From Prolixibacteraceae bacterium (GTDB lineage: Bacteria > Bacteroidota > Bacteroidia > Bacteroidales > Prolixibacteraceae): a stretch of DNA of 64,000 nt. Made by a program: the position numbers and the translations under genes. The stretch is taken from NCBI GenBank assembly GCA_019856515.1, contig CP082230.1, forward strand, positions 2,480,001 to 2,544,000, given 5' to 3'. Shown in pieces: positions 1 through 8,152 of this stretch; position 1 is the first letter of the stretch, and each line of letters opens with the position of its first letter. The notes beneath the pieces were generated by a model. The model was not told where the DNA came from and ran no database searches. It saw only the letters and a program-made list of their open reading frames with translations.

Positions 1-426
1 CGTTATATTTTGATTATTGATATCCGTTTGATTATTGATTCCATCAATTTCAATCCCCAACTTCTTACTGTTCAACAACGGTTGACTTATCGAAACAAGT
101 GATTGATAAGAAACACCATCTGTTACAGCCGTATCAAACCCCCAATAGTTATTATTAGATGGACTAAAGCTCAACGATGTTTTTCCTCCTTCCATAGCCA
201 ACACAGGTGCTGCCACAATATTCCCCTGCAACCCTATTTTAGGCTTCCGATATAGAGCATATACTGATTTTACACGAAGCTCATTTTGCCTATTCCCACT
301 CCGATATCCCTCTAATACAGGACTATTAATCATCGCCTCCTGCAAATAGTAATCAAGACTATTCTGTGCATGTGCAGCCCCATAAAACAAAAAGAACCCA
401 CACACTATTAAAACCCAATGTTTCAT
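1..426 (-). CDS. TolC-family outer membrane protein, 5' part
   Basis: The gene starts with ATG at 426 and runs open off the left edge, giving 142 codons. It begins with a signal peptide (MKHWVLIVCGFFLFYGAAHA, cleavage after AHA). Then comes a segment typical of the first helix of TolC-like outer-membrane factors (SLDYYLQEAMINSPVLEGYR), followed by a beta-strand-like stretch. TolC trimers form the outer-membrane exit duct of RND, MFP or ABC efflux systems; the inner-membrane partners would lie to the left of the window. Because only the N-terminus is visible, the call rests on the helical motif and signal peptide, and another alpha-helical outer-membrane protein is possible. Confidence 0.7.
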   Translation of the reverse strand, partial: MKHWVLIVCGFFLFYGAAHAQNSLDYYLQEAMINSPVLEGYRSGNRQNELRVKSVYALYRKPKIGLQGNIVAAPVLAMEGGKTSLSFSPSNNNYWGFDTAVTDGVSYQSLVSISQPLLNSKKLGIEIDGINNQTDINNQNIT

Positions 427-512
427 ACAAAAACCATCTAATGTCAACGCATATAATATTAATATCAGCTAATATAAAATTGAATTCTGTAGAAAATTTG
501 AATCCCTAAAAT

Positions 513-520
513 CAAAAATA
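513..520 (-). promoter_or_regulatory. Putative -7 element upstream of the TolC-like gene
   Basis: On the minus strand this reads TATTTTTG, matching the Bacteroidota -7 consensus TAnnTTTG, 87 nt before the ATG at 426. No convincing -33 TTG was found at the usual spacing, so this is weak. Confidence 0.25.
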
Positions 521-596
521 TACTAGATATATTTTTCTATCATAGTTAAAACAAGTAATCCCACTTTGAAATATCTAAAGCAGCATAAACAGAAAG

Positions 597-623
597 AGGG
601 GTAAAGATCTACGCTTTACCCCT
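597..623. terminator. Bidirectional terminator-like hairpin
   Basis: A perfect 10-bp stem (AGGGGTAAAG at 597-606 with CTTTACCCCT at 614-623) encloses a 7-nt loop. T-rich sequence follows it on both strands. It lies downstream of the minus-strand sulfatase, so it probably ends that transcript. Confidence 0.6.
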
Positions 624-838
624 ATTTTCTATTTATGATCACGATGATCTGTTGTTACCATGAAACAGTAGTTCCAAACATTAAGTATTGATCTAATTGT
701 ATTTTGAAATAAGCGATTATGCTTCCAAATATATTTTGTTTTTACAAGACTTGAAATTTAACTATCGGTGATATTTCTTCGCTACCTATAAACAATAAAG
801 AACGCAAGGATATAACTCATTTAGATATTCAATTGATA

Positions 839-2362
839 TTATTTACTATGGACAATCGAATTATATGTCTGCACCATTGCATCTAACTTCTCTTTATTCT
901 TTGTCGCCAGATTAACTTGCTGATGAATATCGTCTTTCAAATTATATAGCTGATACTCCTTTGAATTTCCTAACTCAATATTAACATTCTTATTGATCGC
1001 AGCTCCTTTATGTGGTGGAATCATTACCCAATCTCCTTCCTCATAGGCTGTTCGAGTAAAAGCCTCTAGAACCAATCCCTTTCGCCCATCGTCACTCTTC
1101 CCTAAAAGAGCACCTAGAATATCCTTACTATCTTTACCTCTGATATCACTTCCAACAAAGTGGGCAAATGATGACATTAAATCCACTTGACAAACCAATG
1201 CATTAGATACTTTTGGCTCTATCTTACCTTTCCAATAACAGATAAATGGTACACGAGTACCCGCCTCATACAAACTATATTTCCCTCCTCGATAAGGTCC
1301 TGTAGCCTTGTGATTACCATTAAGTTCTACCGCCTGATCCTTATATCCATCATTTAAAACAGGACCATTATCACTCGAAAGAACAATTAATGTATTCTCT
1401 AAAAGATGTTTCTCTTTTAAATGCTTAATAAACTCTCCAACGCACCAATCGGCCTCAAGAATGACATCACCACGAGCCCCTAAACCCGATTTTCCAACAA
1501 AACGTGGGCTTGGTGTACGAGGTACATGAGGCTGTTGTAATGCATAATATAAAAAGAATGGTTCATCTTTATGATTATCTACATACGCTTTAGCCTTCGC
1601 AAGAAAATGATCTGCCATCTCTTCATCTTTCCAATGAGCAGCTTTTCCACCTTTCATAAAGCCAATACGAGGAATCCCGTTTACAATGGTATTGTTATGT
1701 CCATGATGCCATTCTAGTTTTAACATCTCAGGATTATTCTTTCCTGTGGGTTGTCCATCAAAGTTATGTTTATATGATATCGATATAGGATCATTGGGGT
1801 CCAAATTATCCACATGATCATTCTCAATATAGACAGTAGGAACTCTATCCTGTGTCGCTGCCATAATATAAGAATCATCAAATCCGACTTCATTAGGTCC
1901 TGGCTTAATCTCCTTATTCCAATCAAGATCTCCTGCTCCAAGACCCAAATGCCACTTACCAACAATTCCTGTATGATAACCTGCGGTCTTTAACATCTTA
2001 GGCAGCGTCATCTTCTTAGGGTTAATCAGTAATGGTGCAGACCCAGGCAGTATCTTCGCCTTCGCATTCCTCCATGGATACTCACCTGTCAACAATCCAT
2101 AACGACTAGGCGTACAAGTAGCAGAGGTCGAATGTCCATTGGTAAAACGAACACCTCCATTAGCTAAAGCATCCATATTGGGAGTTGAGATCGCATCCGC
2201 ACCATAACAACTCAAATCGCCATACCCCAAATCATCAAGATAGATTACAACGATATTGGGTTTCTCAACTTTCTCTTCTTTTTCTTGCTTCTTCTTTACA
2301 CTACACGATGTCATAGCAGAGCAGAGTGCGAAAGAAGTGAATAGTAATGTGTGTTTATTCAT
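839..2362 (-). CDS. Sulfatase (S1 family), lipoprotein
   Basis: A formylglycine-dependent sulfatase that would remove sulfate esters from a polysaccharide or small molecule. The longer ORF opens at 2449, but the start at 2362 gives a clean lipoprotein signal (MNKHTLLFTSFALCSAMTSC) and is preferred, giving 507 residues. The metal-binding N-terminus reads YLDDLGYGD. The activation motif CTPSR has its Cys at about residue 83 and is matured by an FGly-generating enzyme or anSME. GKWHLG and SSDNGP, typical of S1 catalytic cores, are also present. The length is normal. It faces away from a second sulfatase at 2861. No SusCD pair is nearby, so this is not a classical polysaccharide utilisation locus, and the substrate cannot be read from sequence. 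Confidence 0.9.
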   Translation of the reverse strand: MNKHTLLFTSFALCSAMTSCSVKKKQEKEEKVEKPNIVVIYLDDLGYGDLSCYGADAISTPNMDALANGGVRFTNGHSTSATCTPSRYGLLTGEYPWRNAKAKILPGSAPLLINPKKMTLPKMLKTAGYHTGIVGKWHLGLGAGDLDWNKEIKPGPNEVGFDDSYIMAATQDRVPTVYIENDHVDNLDPNDPISISYKHNFDGQPTGKNNPEMLKLEWHHGHNNTIVNGIPRIGFMKGGKAAHWKDEEMADHFLAKAKAYVDNHKDEPFFLYYALQQPHVPRTPSPRFVGKSGLGARGDVILEADWCVGEFIKHLKEKHLLENTLIVLSSDNGPVLNDGYKDQAVELNGNHKATGPYRGGKYSLYEAGTRVPFICYWKGKIEPKVSNALVCQVDLMSSFAHFVGSDIRGKDSKDILGALLGKSDDGRKGLVLEAFTRTAYEEGDWVMIPPHKGAAINKNVNIELGNSKEYQLYNLKDDIHQQVNLATKNKEKLDAMVQTYNSIVHSK

Positions 2363-2860
2363 AAATCGATATTGTTTTTTATCATAATTAAAAAAAGGTA
2401 ATGTAACAAAAATACAACAACTATTATTCTTTAACACGAAACACTTCAATTGATTAAAGATGTTAAAATAGAATTATACTAATTTGAACAAACCCTATCA
2501 TATACCATACATCAACGACTCTCTTTCTAAACCTGAAGAACATTAATTCCATTTTAACCATCCCCCATCGCAAACATCTGATCAAGGAAACATTATCTTC
2601 TTATAATAAATCTAAAACAAGAGTATCGTTTGGCACCTTGATGATATTGGCCTAAAAACATCTCTTCCCCTCTCCCTGCGGGTTTATACCTGACAACCCA
2701 TTGTCATCACACTCGGATATACGATTCACATATAGTGTAAAAGCAAATATTTTTAAGGGTTTACCCATTAAAGACTAAAATAAAACGCTTATATTAATAC
2801 ACTGTTCTCAACACTAAACACAAATTCCGTTGAAGAACTTGATAACTAACAACTGAAAAC
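2363..2860. other. Divergent spacer between two sulfatases
   Basis: About 500 nt separate the two divergent sulfatase starts and must carry both promoters. The longer upstream reading frame to 2449 lacks a signal peptide at its start, so it is taken as leader. I saw no clear TAnnTTTG pair, repeat or further gene. Confidence 0.5.
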
Positions 2861-4264
2861 ATGCACAACTACAACTTAAATTCAAGATTTAAAACCATTA
2901 TTCATCGACTTTCTTTTATTCTTCTGCTGTTAATATTGGTAGATCTACCGAGTAATGCTGCAGGAAAAAGAAAACAGCCCAATATCCTCCTGCTGTTCTC
3001 TGATGACCACCAGGCAACGGCCATTAATGCTTTGGGAAATCCATATATTCAAACCCCTAACATTGATAAGCTAGTAGATGAGGGCACCACATTTACAAAA
3101 ACATTTACAGAAACACCAACCTGCGCTCCTAGTCGCACAGCCCTTCTCACAGGTTGTGGTTCTTTAACCCATGGCACATTCTACCCAAAATATTCACAGA
3201 GTGTCAATAAAAATCTAAAAAGATGGCCACAAACAATGAAGGATGCTGGCTATGAGACATTCTGGACAGGTAAATTTAATACACATGGCAAACCGATGGA
3301 GTGGGGAGTAGATCAAACGGCAAGAATCTTCCCTCGCGGAATGGGAGATCATGAGATGTCTTTTAAAGAGAATGGAAAAACCATTACAGGCTTTAGCTCT
3401 GAACTATTTGCAGATGCAATGATTAATTTCATCAACCAAAAGCATGATAAACCATTCTTTGCAACCATCGCATTTACAGCACCACACGATCCTAGAACAC
3501 CTCCAGGAAAATATGCTACCATGTATAAACCCAATGAAGTTCCTCTCCCTGCCAATTTACTATCTCATTACAACTACAACGATGGATACGACCAGATCAG
3601 AGATGAAGTACTCATTCCTTATCCACGAGATATTGACACCGTTAGAAAGGAGATTGCCGATTACTATGGAATGATAAGCCACATGGATACACAAATTGGT
3701 CGTATCTTAGATGCACTTGAGAAAAGTGGGATCGATAAAAACACCATTGTCATTTATGCTTCAGATAATGGTTTGGCTATTGGACACCACGGACTAATGG
3801 GGAAATTTAGCTTCTATGGACATAGTCTGCAAGTCCCACTGATAATGAGAGGACCTAAGATCCCTGAGAACTATAGAACAGACACTTATGTATATCTACA
3901 CGACCTCTTCCCAACCATTTGTGATATGACCGACATCTCAATTCCTGAGACTGTAGAGTCAAAGAGTTTCCTTTCCGTTTTGAAAAAGAAAAAACAACCG
4001 ATTCATGAATATATGTTTGGAGCATTATCCAATCTAAAACGATCAGTATCCACAAGAGAATATAAACTCATTAGACACTACAAATCAAAAACAGAAAATA
4101 AAGGTACAGATGAGTATCTATTTTTCGATCTAAGAAATGATCCCTTAGAGATTAAAAATGAGATCAACAATCCACTATTTGCATCTAAGATTTCCGAACT
4201 GAAAGAGGAGCTAAAGCGTGAACAGATAGCCAAGAAGGATTTTCTAGATCCCGATTATCAATAA
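2861..4264 (+). CDS. Sulfatase (S1 family), secreted
   Basis: A second, only distantly similar sulfatase of 467 residues with an N-terminal signal or anchor segment (about residues 18-34, ending SNAAG). The N-terminal metal site reads FSDDHQA, and the activation motif CAPSR has its Cys at about residue 88 (TPTCAPSRTALLTG). The C-terminal core motif is YASDNGLAIGHHGLMGK. This layout resembles heparan/choline/iduronate-type S1 subfamilies more than the aryl-type sulfatase at 839. It is transcribed alone and followed by a strong hairpin at 4271. Together the two genes suggest use of sulfated marine glycans (inference). Confidence 0.88.
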   Translation: MHNYNLNSRFKTIIHRLSFILLLLILVDLPSNAAGKRKQPNILLLFSDDHQATAINALGNPYIQTPNIDKLVDEGTTFTKTFTETPTCAPSRTALLTGCGSLTHGTFYPKYSQSVNKNLKRWPQTMKDAGYETFWTGKFNTHGKPMEWGVDQTARIFPRGMGDHEMSFKENGKTITGFSSELFADAMINFINQKHDKPFFATIAFTAPHDPRTPPGKYATMYKPNEVPLPANLLSHYNYNDGYDQIRDEVLIPYPRDIDTVRKEIADYYGMISHMDTQIGRILDALEKSGIDKNTIVIYASDNGLAIGHHGLMGKFSFYGHSLQVPLIMRGPKIPENYRTDTYVYLHDLFPTICDMTDISIPETVESKSFLSVLKKKKQPIHEYMFGALSNLKRSVSTREYKLIRHYKSKTENKGTDEYLFFDLRNDPLEIKNEINNPLFASKISELKEELKREQIAKKDFLDPDYQ

Positions 4265-4270
4265 TAAAGA

Positions 4271-4296
4271 TTGGTGGATATGCAGATATCCACCAA
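4271..4296 (+). terminator. Hairpin after the sulfatase
   Basis: A perfect 11-bp stem (4271-4281 with 4286-4296) with a 4-nt loop lies 7 nt after the stop codon. No T-tract follows, so it may act as a 3' end stabiliser instead of an intrinsic terminator. Confidence 0.55.
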
Positions 4297-4341
4297 CCTC
4301 CTCCTGCATTAACATCAGATTGACCATACTTTAACCCTGAA

Positions 4342-4583
4342 CATCATCGGGGCATCATCGCTCTAAACAGGGGGCAAACAGGGGGTAATCTCAGAATTCC
4401 TTAAAAGTACATTCGAAATTGGTTCGAAGAAAACGGGAAATCGATGAATGAACTTCGAATGAACTTCGACCTATTATCGAACCATCTCCCTTTTTATCCC
4501 CTGCTTAAAGCGTTGTAATCCCCTATTAAACAGAAGGAAAGCAGAAAGTACCTCCTCGTTAAGTATAGGGCATTACCCATTTA
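4342..4583. repeat. 11-nt phased palindromic array D
   Basis: Twenty-two consecutive 11-mers keep one register. Examples are catcatcgggg/catcatcgctc (4342, 4353), taaacaggggg/caaacaggggg (4364, 4375), tacattcgaaa/ttggttcgaag (4408, 4419), acttcgaatga/acttcgaccta (4452, 4463), atcccctgctt/atcccctatta (4496, 4518) and aacagaaggaa/agcagaaagta (4529, 4540). The block is also an imperfect palindrome centred near 4441: cttcgaa at 4453 mirrors ttcgaag at 4423, and ttatcccctg mirrors cagggggtaa. The period is not a multiple of three, so it is not coding. A 20-nt block (4438-4457) recurs inverted in the element at 27482. Confidence 0.75.
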
Positions 4584-4648
4584 ACAATCAAATGGACACC
4601 TCCCTCACTATTCTATTTTGTTTACTCTTCTGTATTCACTAAACTACA

Positions 4649-4835
4649 CCTCCTAGTTACCTGCTAAGGGGATGGTAGGTACCTTCCCCTACCTTTGTCC
4701 ATGGTTCCTCCATGGTTCGTCCATGGTTTGTCCATCGATTTCGGGGGTTTCGATGGCTGAACCATGGACAAAACATGGCTAAAACATGGACAAAGGTAGG
4801 AGGAGGTACCTATCAGGGTAGAAGGAGGTACGAAG
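4649..4835. repeat. 11-nt phased palindromic array A
   Basis: Seventeen 11-mers share one register. The core is an ungapped inverted repeat with 67-nt arms, 4674-4740 against 4748-4814, around a 7-nt loop; about 53 of 67 positions are complementary and several mismatches would be G:U in RNA. tccatgg recurs at 4698, 4709 and 4720 (tccatcg at 4731), catgg at 4763, 4774 and 4785, and aggaggtac at 4801 and 4823. This is the most regular hairpin of the five. Confidence 0.85.
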
Positions 4836-4910
4836 CAAGTCCCTTTGAGGTTTACTCAGAATATCGAGTATTCTGTTCTCCATCTTAACGATGGCATGCT
4901 GGACTTGCTT
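4833..4910. other. Cloverleaf-like nested hairpin
   Basis: An outer perfect 10-bp stem (4833-4842 with 4901-4910) encloses a 7-bp hairpin (4857-4863 with 4869-4875) and a 5-bp hairpin (4880-4884 with 4890-4894). It abuts array A and may be its flank, a structured RNA or a small non-autonomous element. It is not a tRNA. Confidence 0.4.
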
Positions 4911-5109
4911 GGGTATTTCGAATTAAGCACATAAAAATGGCTCTCCTAAATATATAAAAAACAGCACTACCAGCCAAGAGAAATCGACATATAATCCTCA
5001 AATACAAAACATTGCTATTACTTCAACCTACATTATAGATTAAAGTAATAGACACATTTTACGACAGGGGGTACTTCTAAAAGAGATGTAAGTAAATTAT
5101 TGGGGATGG

Positions 5110-6126
5110 TTAAGATAAAAGACGATTATCGGTATGACCGATATTAAAACAGAGTCTATTGCCTGTTGTTTTGTTATTGTCTCTCTGTTTGCGTATCACA
5201 TCTAGATAGTCGAAATGATCCTCTTTACGAATGGTACCGTAGTTTTCAGCCACATCATGATAGAGCCACTCAATTTTGCCACGGGTTTCGTTTCTAACTT
5301 TGCCATCACGAATAATATTAAACCCCTTATCGCTATAGAAATAGTGGTGGTTGGTAAGTAACACTCTTTCGTGAATCGCTGGATTAAGATTGTGTGTGAT
5401 AATACCGACCTCTATCGCTTTTCCTATCTCCTGTTCAATAAATTGGGTTAGTTCCGCCATCACCCATTGCGACTTCTCTTTGTTGATAATATCATTGGAG
5501 TTATTAAATACCAAGGTGATATGAAAAGGGACCTCTAGGGTAGAAGGGATAATGTTTTTTACAATTTCGAAAAGGTTCTCTTCTTTGAAATTGTTGAAAT
5601 CCACGATATTCTTATATAAGTAGCTATCGATCAAGATAGCAGAGTTAATTGGGGTTAGTGACACCTCTTTAAGAAATGCTTCCCAAGAGCCGTTTCGATT
5701 TCGGCGTTGTAAACCATCGACAGGAGTTTTAAAGCTAAAACCATAGGTCTTATTTAGTTTTTCGAACAGATGAAGTTCGTTCTTCTTTAAGATCATACAG
5801 CCATGGGATAGGCGAATCTTTTCGGCATCGATATGCTCATGGTCTAAAAGAAAAATATCGGTTGGAAATTTGCAGTAGTTTTCTTCGTCGATAGATTGAA
5901 AGAACTTCTTGTGAGGCACCAACTCTCCCACCTCTTTCTTATTGAAAATGCGATACACCTCATGGGCATAAATCTTCTCCTCTAACTCATCCTCATCAAG
6001 GTCTAGAATGATATTACTATAGTCCATAAAGATGGGGAAAAGTGTTTTGGACTCAAAGGCAGCATCCTCTTCCTCTACGATTTTCGTAAATATAGCATCT
6101 GAACAGTAGATATCTTGTATGGCCAT
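5110..6126 (-). CDS. Unknown protein paired with AAA ATPase
   Basis: A 338-residue cytosolic protein of unrecognised family, with no signal peptide or membrane segment. It starts 3 nt after the stop of the ATPase at 6130, so the two genes are almost certainly co-transcribed. The N-terminal half is acidic. The C-terminal half contains NSAILIDSYLY (about residue 165) and IHERVLLTNHHYFYSDKGFN (about 250-270). This recalls the lHDR..iitn..w..sG.Gf pattern of PLD-like (MIT_C-type) domains found in some defence effectors, but I consider the match weak. Small proteins beside OLD/AAA15-type ATPases are often toxic effectors or nucleases, which is the working hypothesis. There is no assignable catalytic triad. 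Confidence 0.6.
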   Translation of the reverse strand: MAIQDIYCSDAIFTKIVEEEDAAFESKTLFPIFMDYSNIILDLDEDELEEKIYAHEVYRIFNKKEVGELVPHKKFFQSIDEENYCKFPTDIFLLDHEHIDAEKIRLSHGCMILKKNELHLFEKLNKTYGFSFKTPVDGLQRRNRNGSWEAFLKEVSLTPINSAILIDSYLYKNIVDFNNFKEENLFEIVKNIIPSTLEVPFHITLVFNNSNDIINKEKSQWVMAELTQFIEQEIGKAIEVGIITHNLNPAIHERVLLTNHHYFYSDKGFNIIRDGKVRNETRGKIEWLYHDVAENYGTIRKEDHFDYLDVIRKQRDNNKTTGNRLCFNIGHTDNRLLS

Positions 6127-6129
6127 AAT

Positions 6130-7713
6130 CTATTTCTTGGTTCGGTTTAGTCTGAAAAGCTCCATGGCACTACTATCTGCTTCGTCGAAGAACCCTTTCC
6201 CGAATTTCCGGTTGAACTTACCATTCTCTTGATACTTCATCTCGTAAGGCCCTTCGGAGGTATGAAAATAGTAGACTCTAAATGGGTTAAGATCTAACGC
6301 TTCATTTTGGTGTAAGTTGTTCTGTAGCCCTAACACTTGTGATCGACGAATAATATATTCAGAGTGGGTCTCGATAATAAATTTTATTCCATAAGTTGTG
6401 CTTACCTCATAAAGAAAGTCCGCCAATTTACTTTGTGCGCCAGGATGAAGGTTTAATTCTGGCTCCTCAACAATAAGGTTAATACCATTGGTTTTGTCAC
6501 CATATTTTCGGATAATGGTAGCAATACGAACAAATAGTTGCATCAGTTGGAGTGATCCCATCCCCATATCTGCTAATGGTATGTATCGACTATTTTCCTC
6601 TACCACACACTTGTATGCTTCGCCTGAGATAAACTCAATATGAAGGCTATTGCCCAACTCAAACTCTTTCATCCATCTTTCGATGAACTGGTATTCAGGC
6701 TCCTCTTTTCTCACCTTTAGCTGGTAGAATTGGTGGATGGCTTGCCCCAATGCATTTTGCTTATCACGAAGATAGAATAGTCCAGACTGTTTCATTGGAT
6801 TGGCCCCTAGGTAGTAGACTTTTTTGGTGTTGACTAGAGATACAAATCGAGCGATAGACTTCTGAATATTGAATTTCTCATTATCAATGACACGAGCACT
6901 TATATATAGTTCACCATCTTCCACAAAAGAGTTCTCATATAGAGACACATCTTTATGGTGGATTTCATTGATAAAGGTCTTTACATCACTATTTCTTTCT
7001 AAGAAATTACGCACATAATCAATAAATGGGGAACTATCCTCTTTGAACTCTAGATCTCCCATAGGATACTTTACATCGAAGAGTGTTGTTGCATCAAAAT
7101 TAGGTTCATCTTGATGATTCTCTTCATAGAATTTGATCTTCTGGTTGATGGTGTTTATCTCACTAATGGTGTTTAACACATCTTTTGAAATAGGTGCTTC
7201 TTTTTGTAGTGTTTTAAGCTGTGTACGAAGCTCTTTACGCTCTGCTTTCAATTGGCATATCACGTTATTAGGCTCTAGCTGTTCCTTCTCTTGATGTTCT
7301 CGTTTTAAGATTTGCAACTCCTTCTTCTGAAAGTTATATACAAAAGTATAGTTGAGTTCTTTATCTTCAATATGAATTTGATTTACATCTGCAAATGTAT
7401 AGTTGTCTTCTCCTGAGATCTTTACATACACTTTAAACTCCTCAATCTCAAAGAAGAACTCTATATAAGAAGCCTCTGACTGACTACACTTTGCTCGTTG
7501 AAATGTGACAATATTGGCTTCGTCTAAAACTGTATTAGCAAAAGAGAATTTGTCAGATTGCTGAGTCTTTAGATAATCCAAAACAAGAAGAATGGCTTTT
7601 ACCATCGTGGACTTGCCCGAATTGTTCTTTCCCACCAAAAAGGTGACTTCTCCTAGTTCTAAAGGCTCAAACTTCTCAAATCTACGGAAGTGATTAAATC
7701 CTATCTTTTTCAT
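6130..7713 (-). CDS. AAA ATPase, OLD/AAA15-DUF3696-like
   Basis: A 527-residue ABC/SMC-type ATPase. Walker A is GKNNSGKST (residues 28-36), preceded by a FxxFRRFEKFEPLEL N-terminus typical of AAA15/AAA21 proteins. A central region rich in Glu and Lys (about 140-205) looks like a short coiled coil. Walker B is INLIVEEPELNLHPG (EE at about 416-417), and a switch Thr-His pair (ETHSEYIIRR) lies at about 449. The C-terminus GKGFFDEA is characteristic of DUF3696-containing ATPases. No TOPRIM domain follows, so it is not a full OLD nuclease. It is the upstream gene of a two-gene unit; similar ATPases act as sensors or scaffolds in anti-phage systems such as PARIS and Septu, and that role is inferred here. 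Confidence 0.85.
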   Translation of the reverse strand: MKKIGFNHFRRFEKFEPLELGEVTFLVGKNNSGKSTMVKAILLVLDYLKTQQSDKFSFANTVLDEANIVTFQRAKCSQSEASYIEFFFEIEEFKVYVKISGEDNYTFADVNQIHIEDKELNYTFVYNFQKKELQILKREHQEKEQLEPNNVICQLKAERKELRTQLKTLQKEAPISKDVLNTISEINTINQKIKFYEENHQDEPNFDATTLFDVKYPMGDLEFKEDSSPFIDYVRNFLERNSDVKTFINEIHHKDVSLYENSFVEDGELYISARVIDNEKFNIQKSIARFVSLVNTKKVYYLGANPMKQSGLFYLRDKQNALGQAIHQFYQLKVRKEEPEYQFIERWMKEFELGNSLHIEFISGEAYKCVVEENSRYIPLADMGMGSLQLMQLFVRIATIIRKYGDKTNGINLIVEEPELNLHPGAQSKLADFLYEVSTTYGIKFIIETHSEYIIRRSQVLGLQNNLHQNEALDLNPFRVYYFHTSEGPYEMKYQENGKFNRKFGKGFFDEADSSAMELFRLNRTKK

Positions 7714-8152
7714 ATTAGGCGTGTCATGCTTATTTATTATAGTTTAAATATATGTAATTAATAAACATCGTCAAACCAACGAAAGGAAATCTGTATTCTA
7801 TTGATCGGTACTAGTCGATATCTGTATCCAATAATTGATGAAATATATCCAAAGGTTACACAGATTCACGCAGATCTATTTTATGTTGATGATTCATCAT
7901 GCACTGAAGTTACCAAAGTTAAGTTTACGTATCCCACTCGTGCCAATGAATTGGCACAAACCACACTTACCAATGTCTTAAGGAGTGATATTATCGTGTT
8001 GGACTTTCAGTCCTCTTTTTATCTTTTGTTTTGAATACCCAGCGCTTCGCACGGGGATAGAAAGTGTAACACTTTCAGTGTATGTTGATTATTATGTAAT
8101 TGAAAGGTTCCAATAATGAATGGAGTTCATTCATTATTGGAATAGATATTTT
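7714..8152. other. Spacer with short hairpins and ~10-nt iterons
   Basis: 439 nt between the ATPase and SNF2 genes. It contains a weak period-10 repeat (acacagattc/acgcagatct around 7861-7882), an 8-bp hairpin (gtgccaat...attggcac near 7941), a ggact/agtcc hairpin near 8000-8020 and an AAAGTG/CACTTT hairpin near 8060-8080. A 77-codon ORF here (7801-8034) has no protein-like features and is ignored. The mixture looks like an intergenic repeat graveyard. Confidence 0.45.

Larger units (their letters stand above)
427..838. other. Spacer between TolC-like gene and sulfatase
   Basis: This 412-nt AT-rich spacer between two minus-strand genes holds only the palindromic hairpin at 597-623 and a -7-like element at 513-520. 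No coding potential was seen. Confidence 0.6.

Noticed and set aside
4833..4910. tRNA-like cloverleaf
   Set aside because: It lacks a 7-bp acceptor, T-loop and anticodon geometry.
7801..8034. 77-codon ORF
   Set aside because: Composition reflects repeats and hairpins; no start context or domain.
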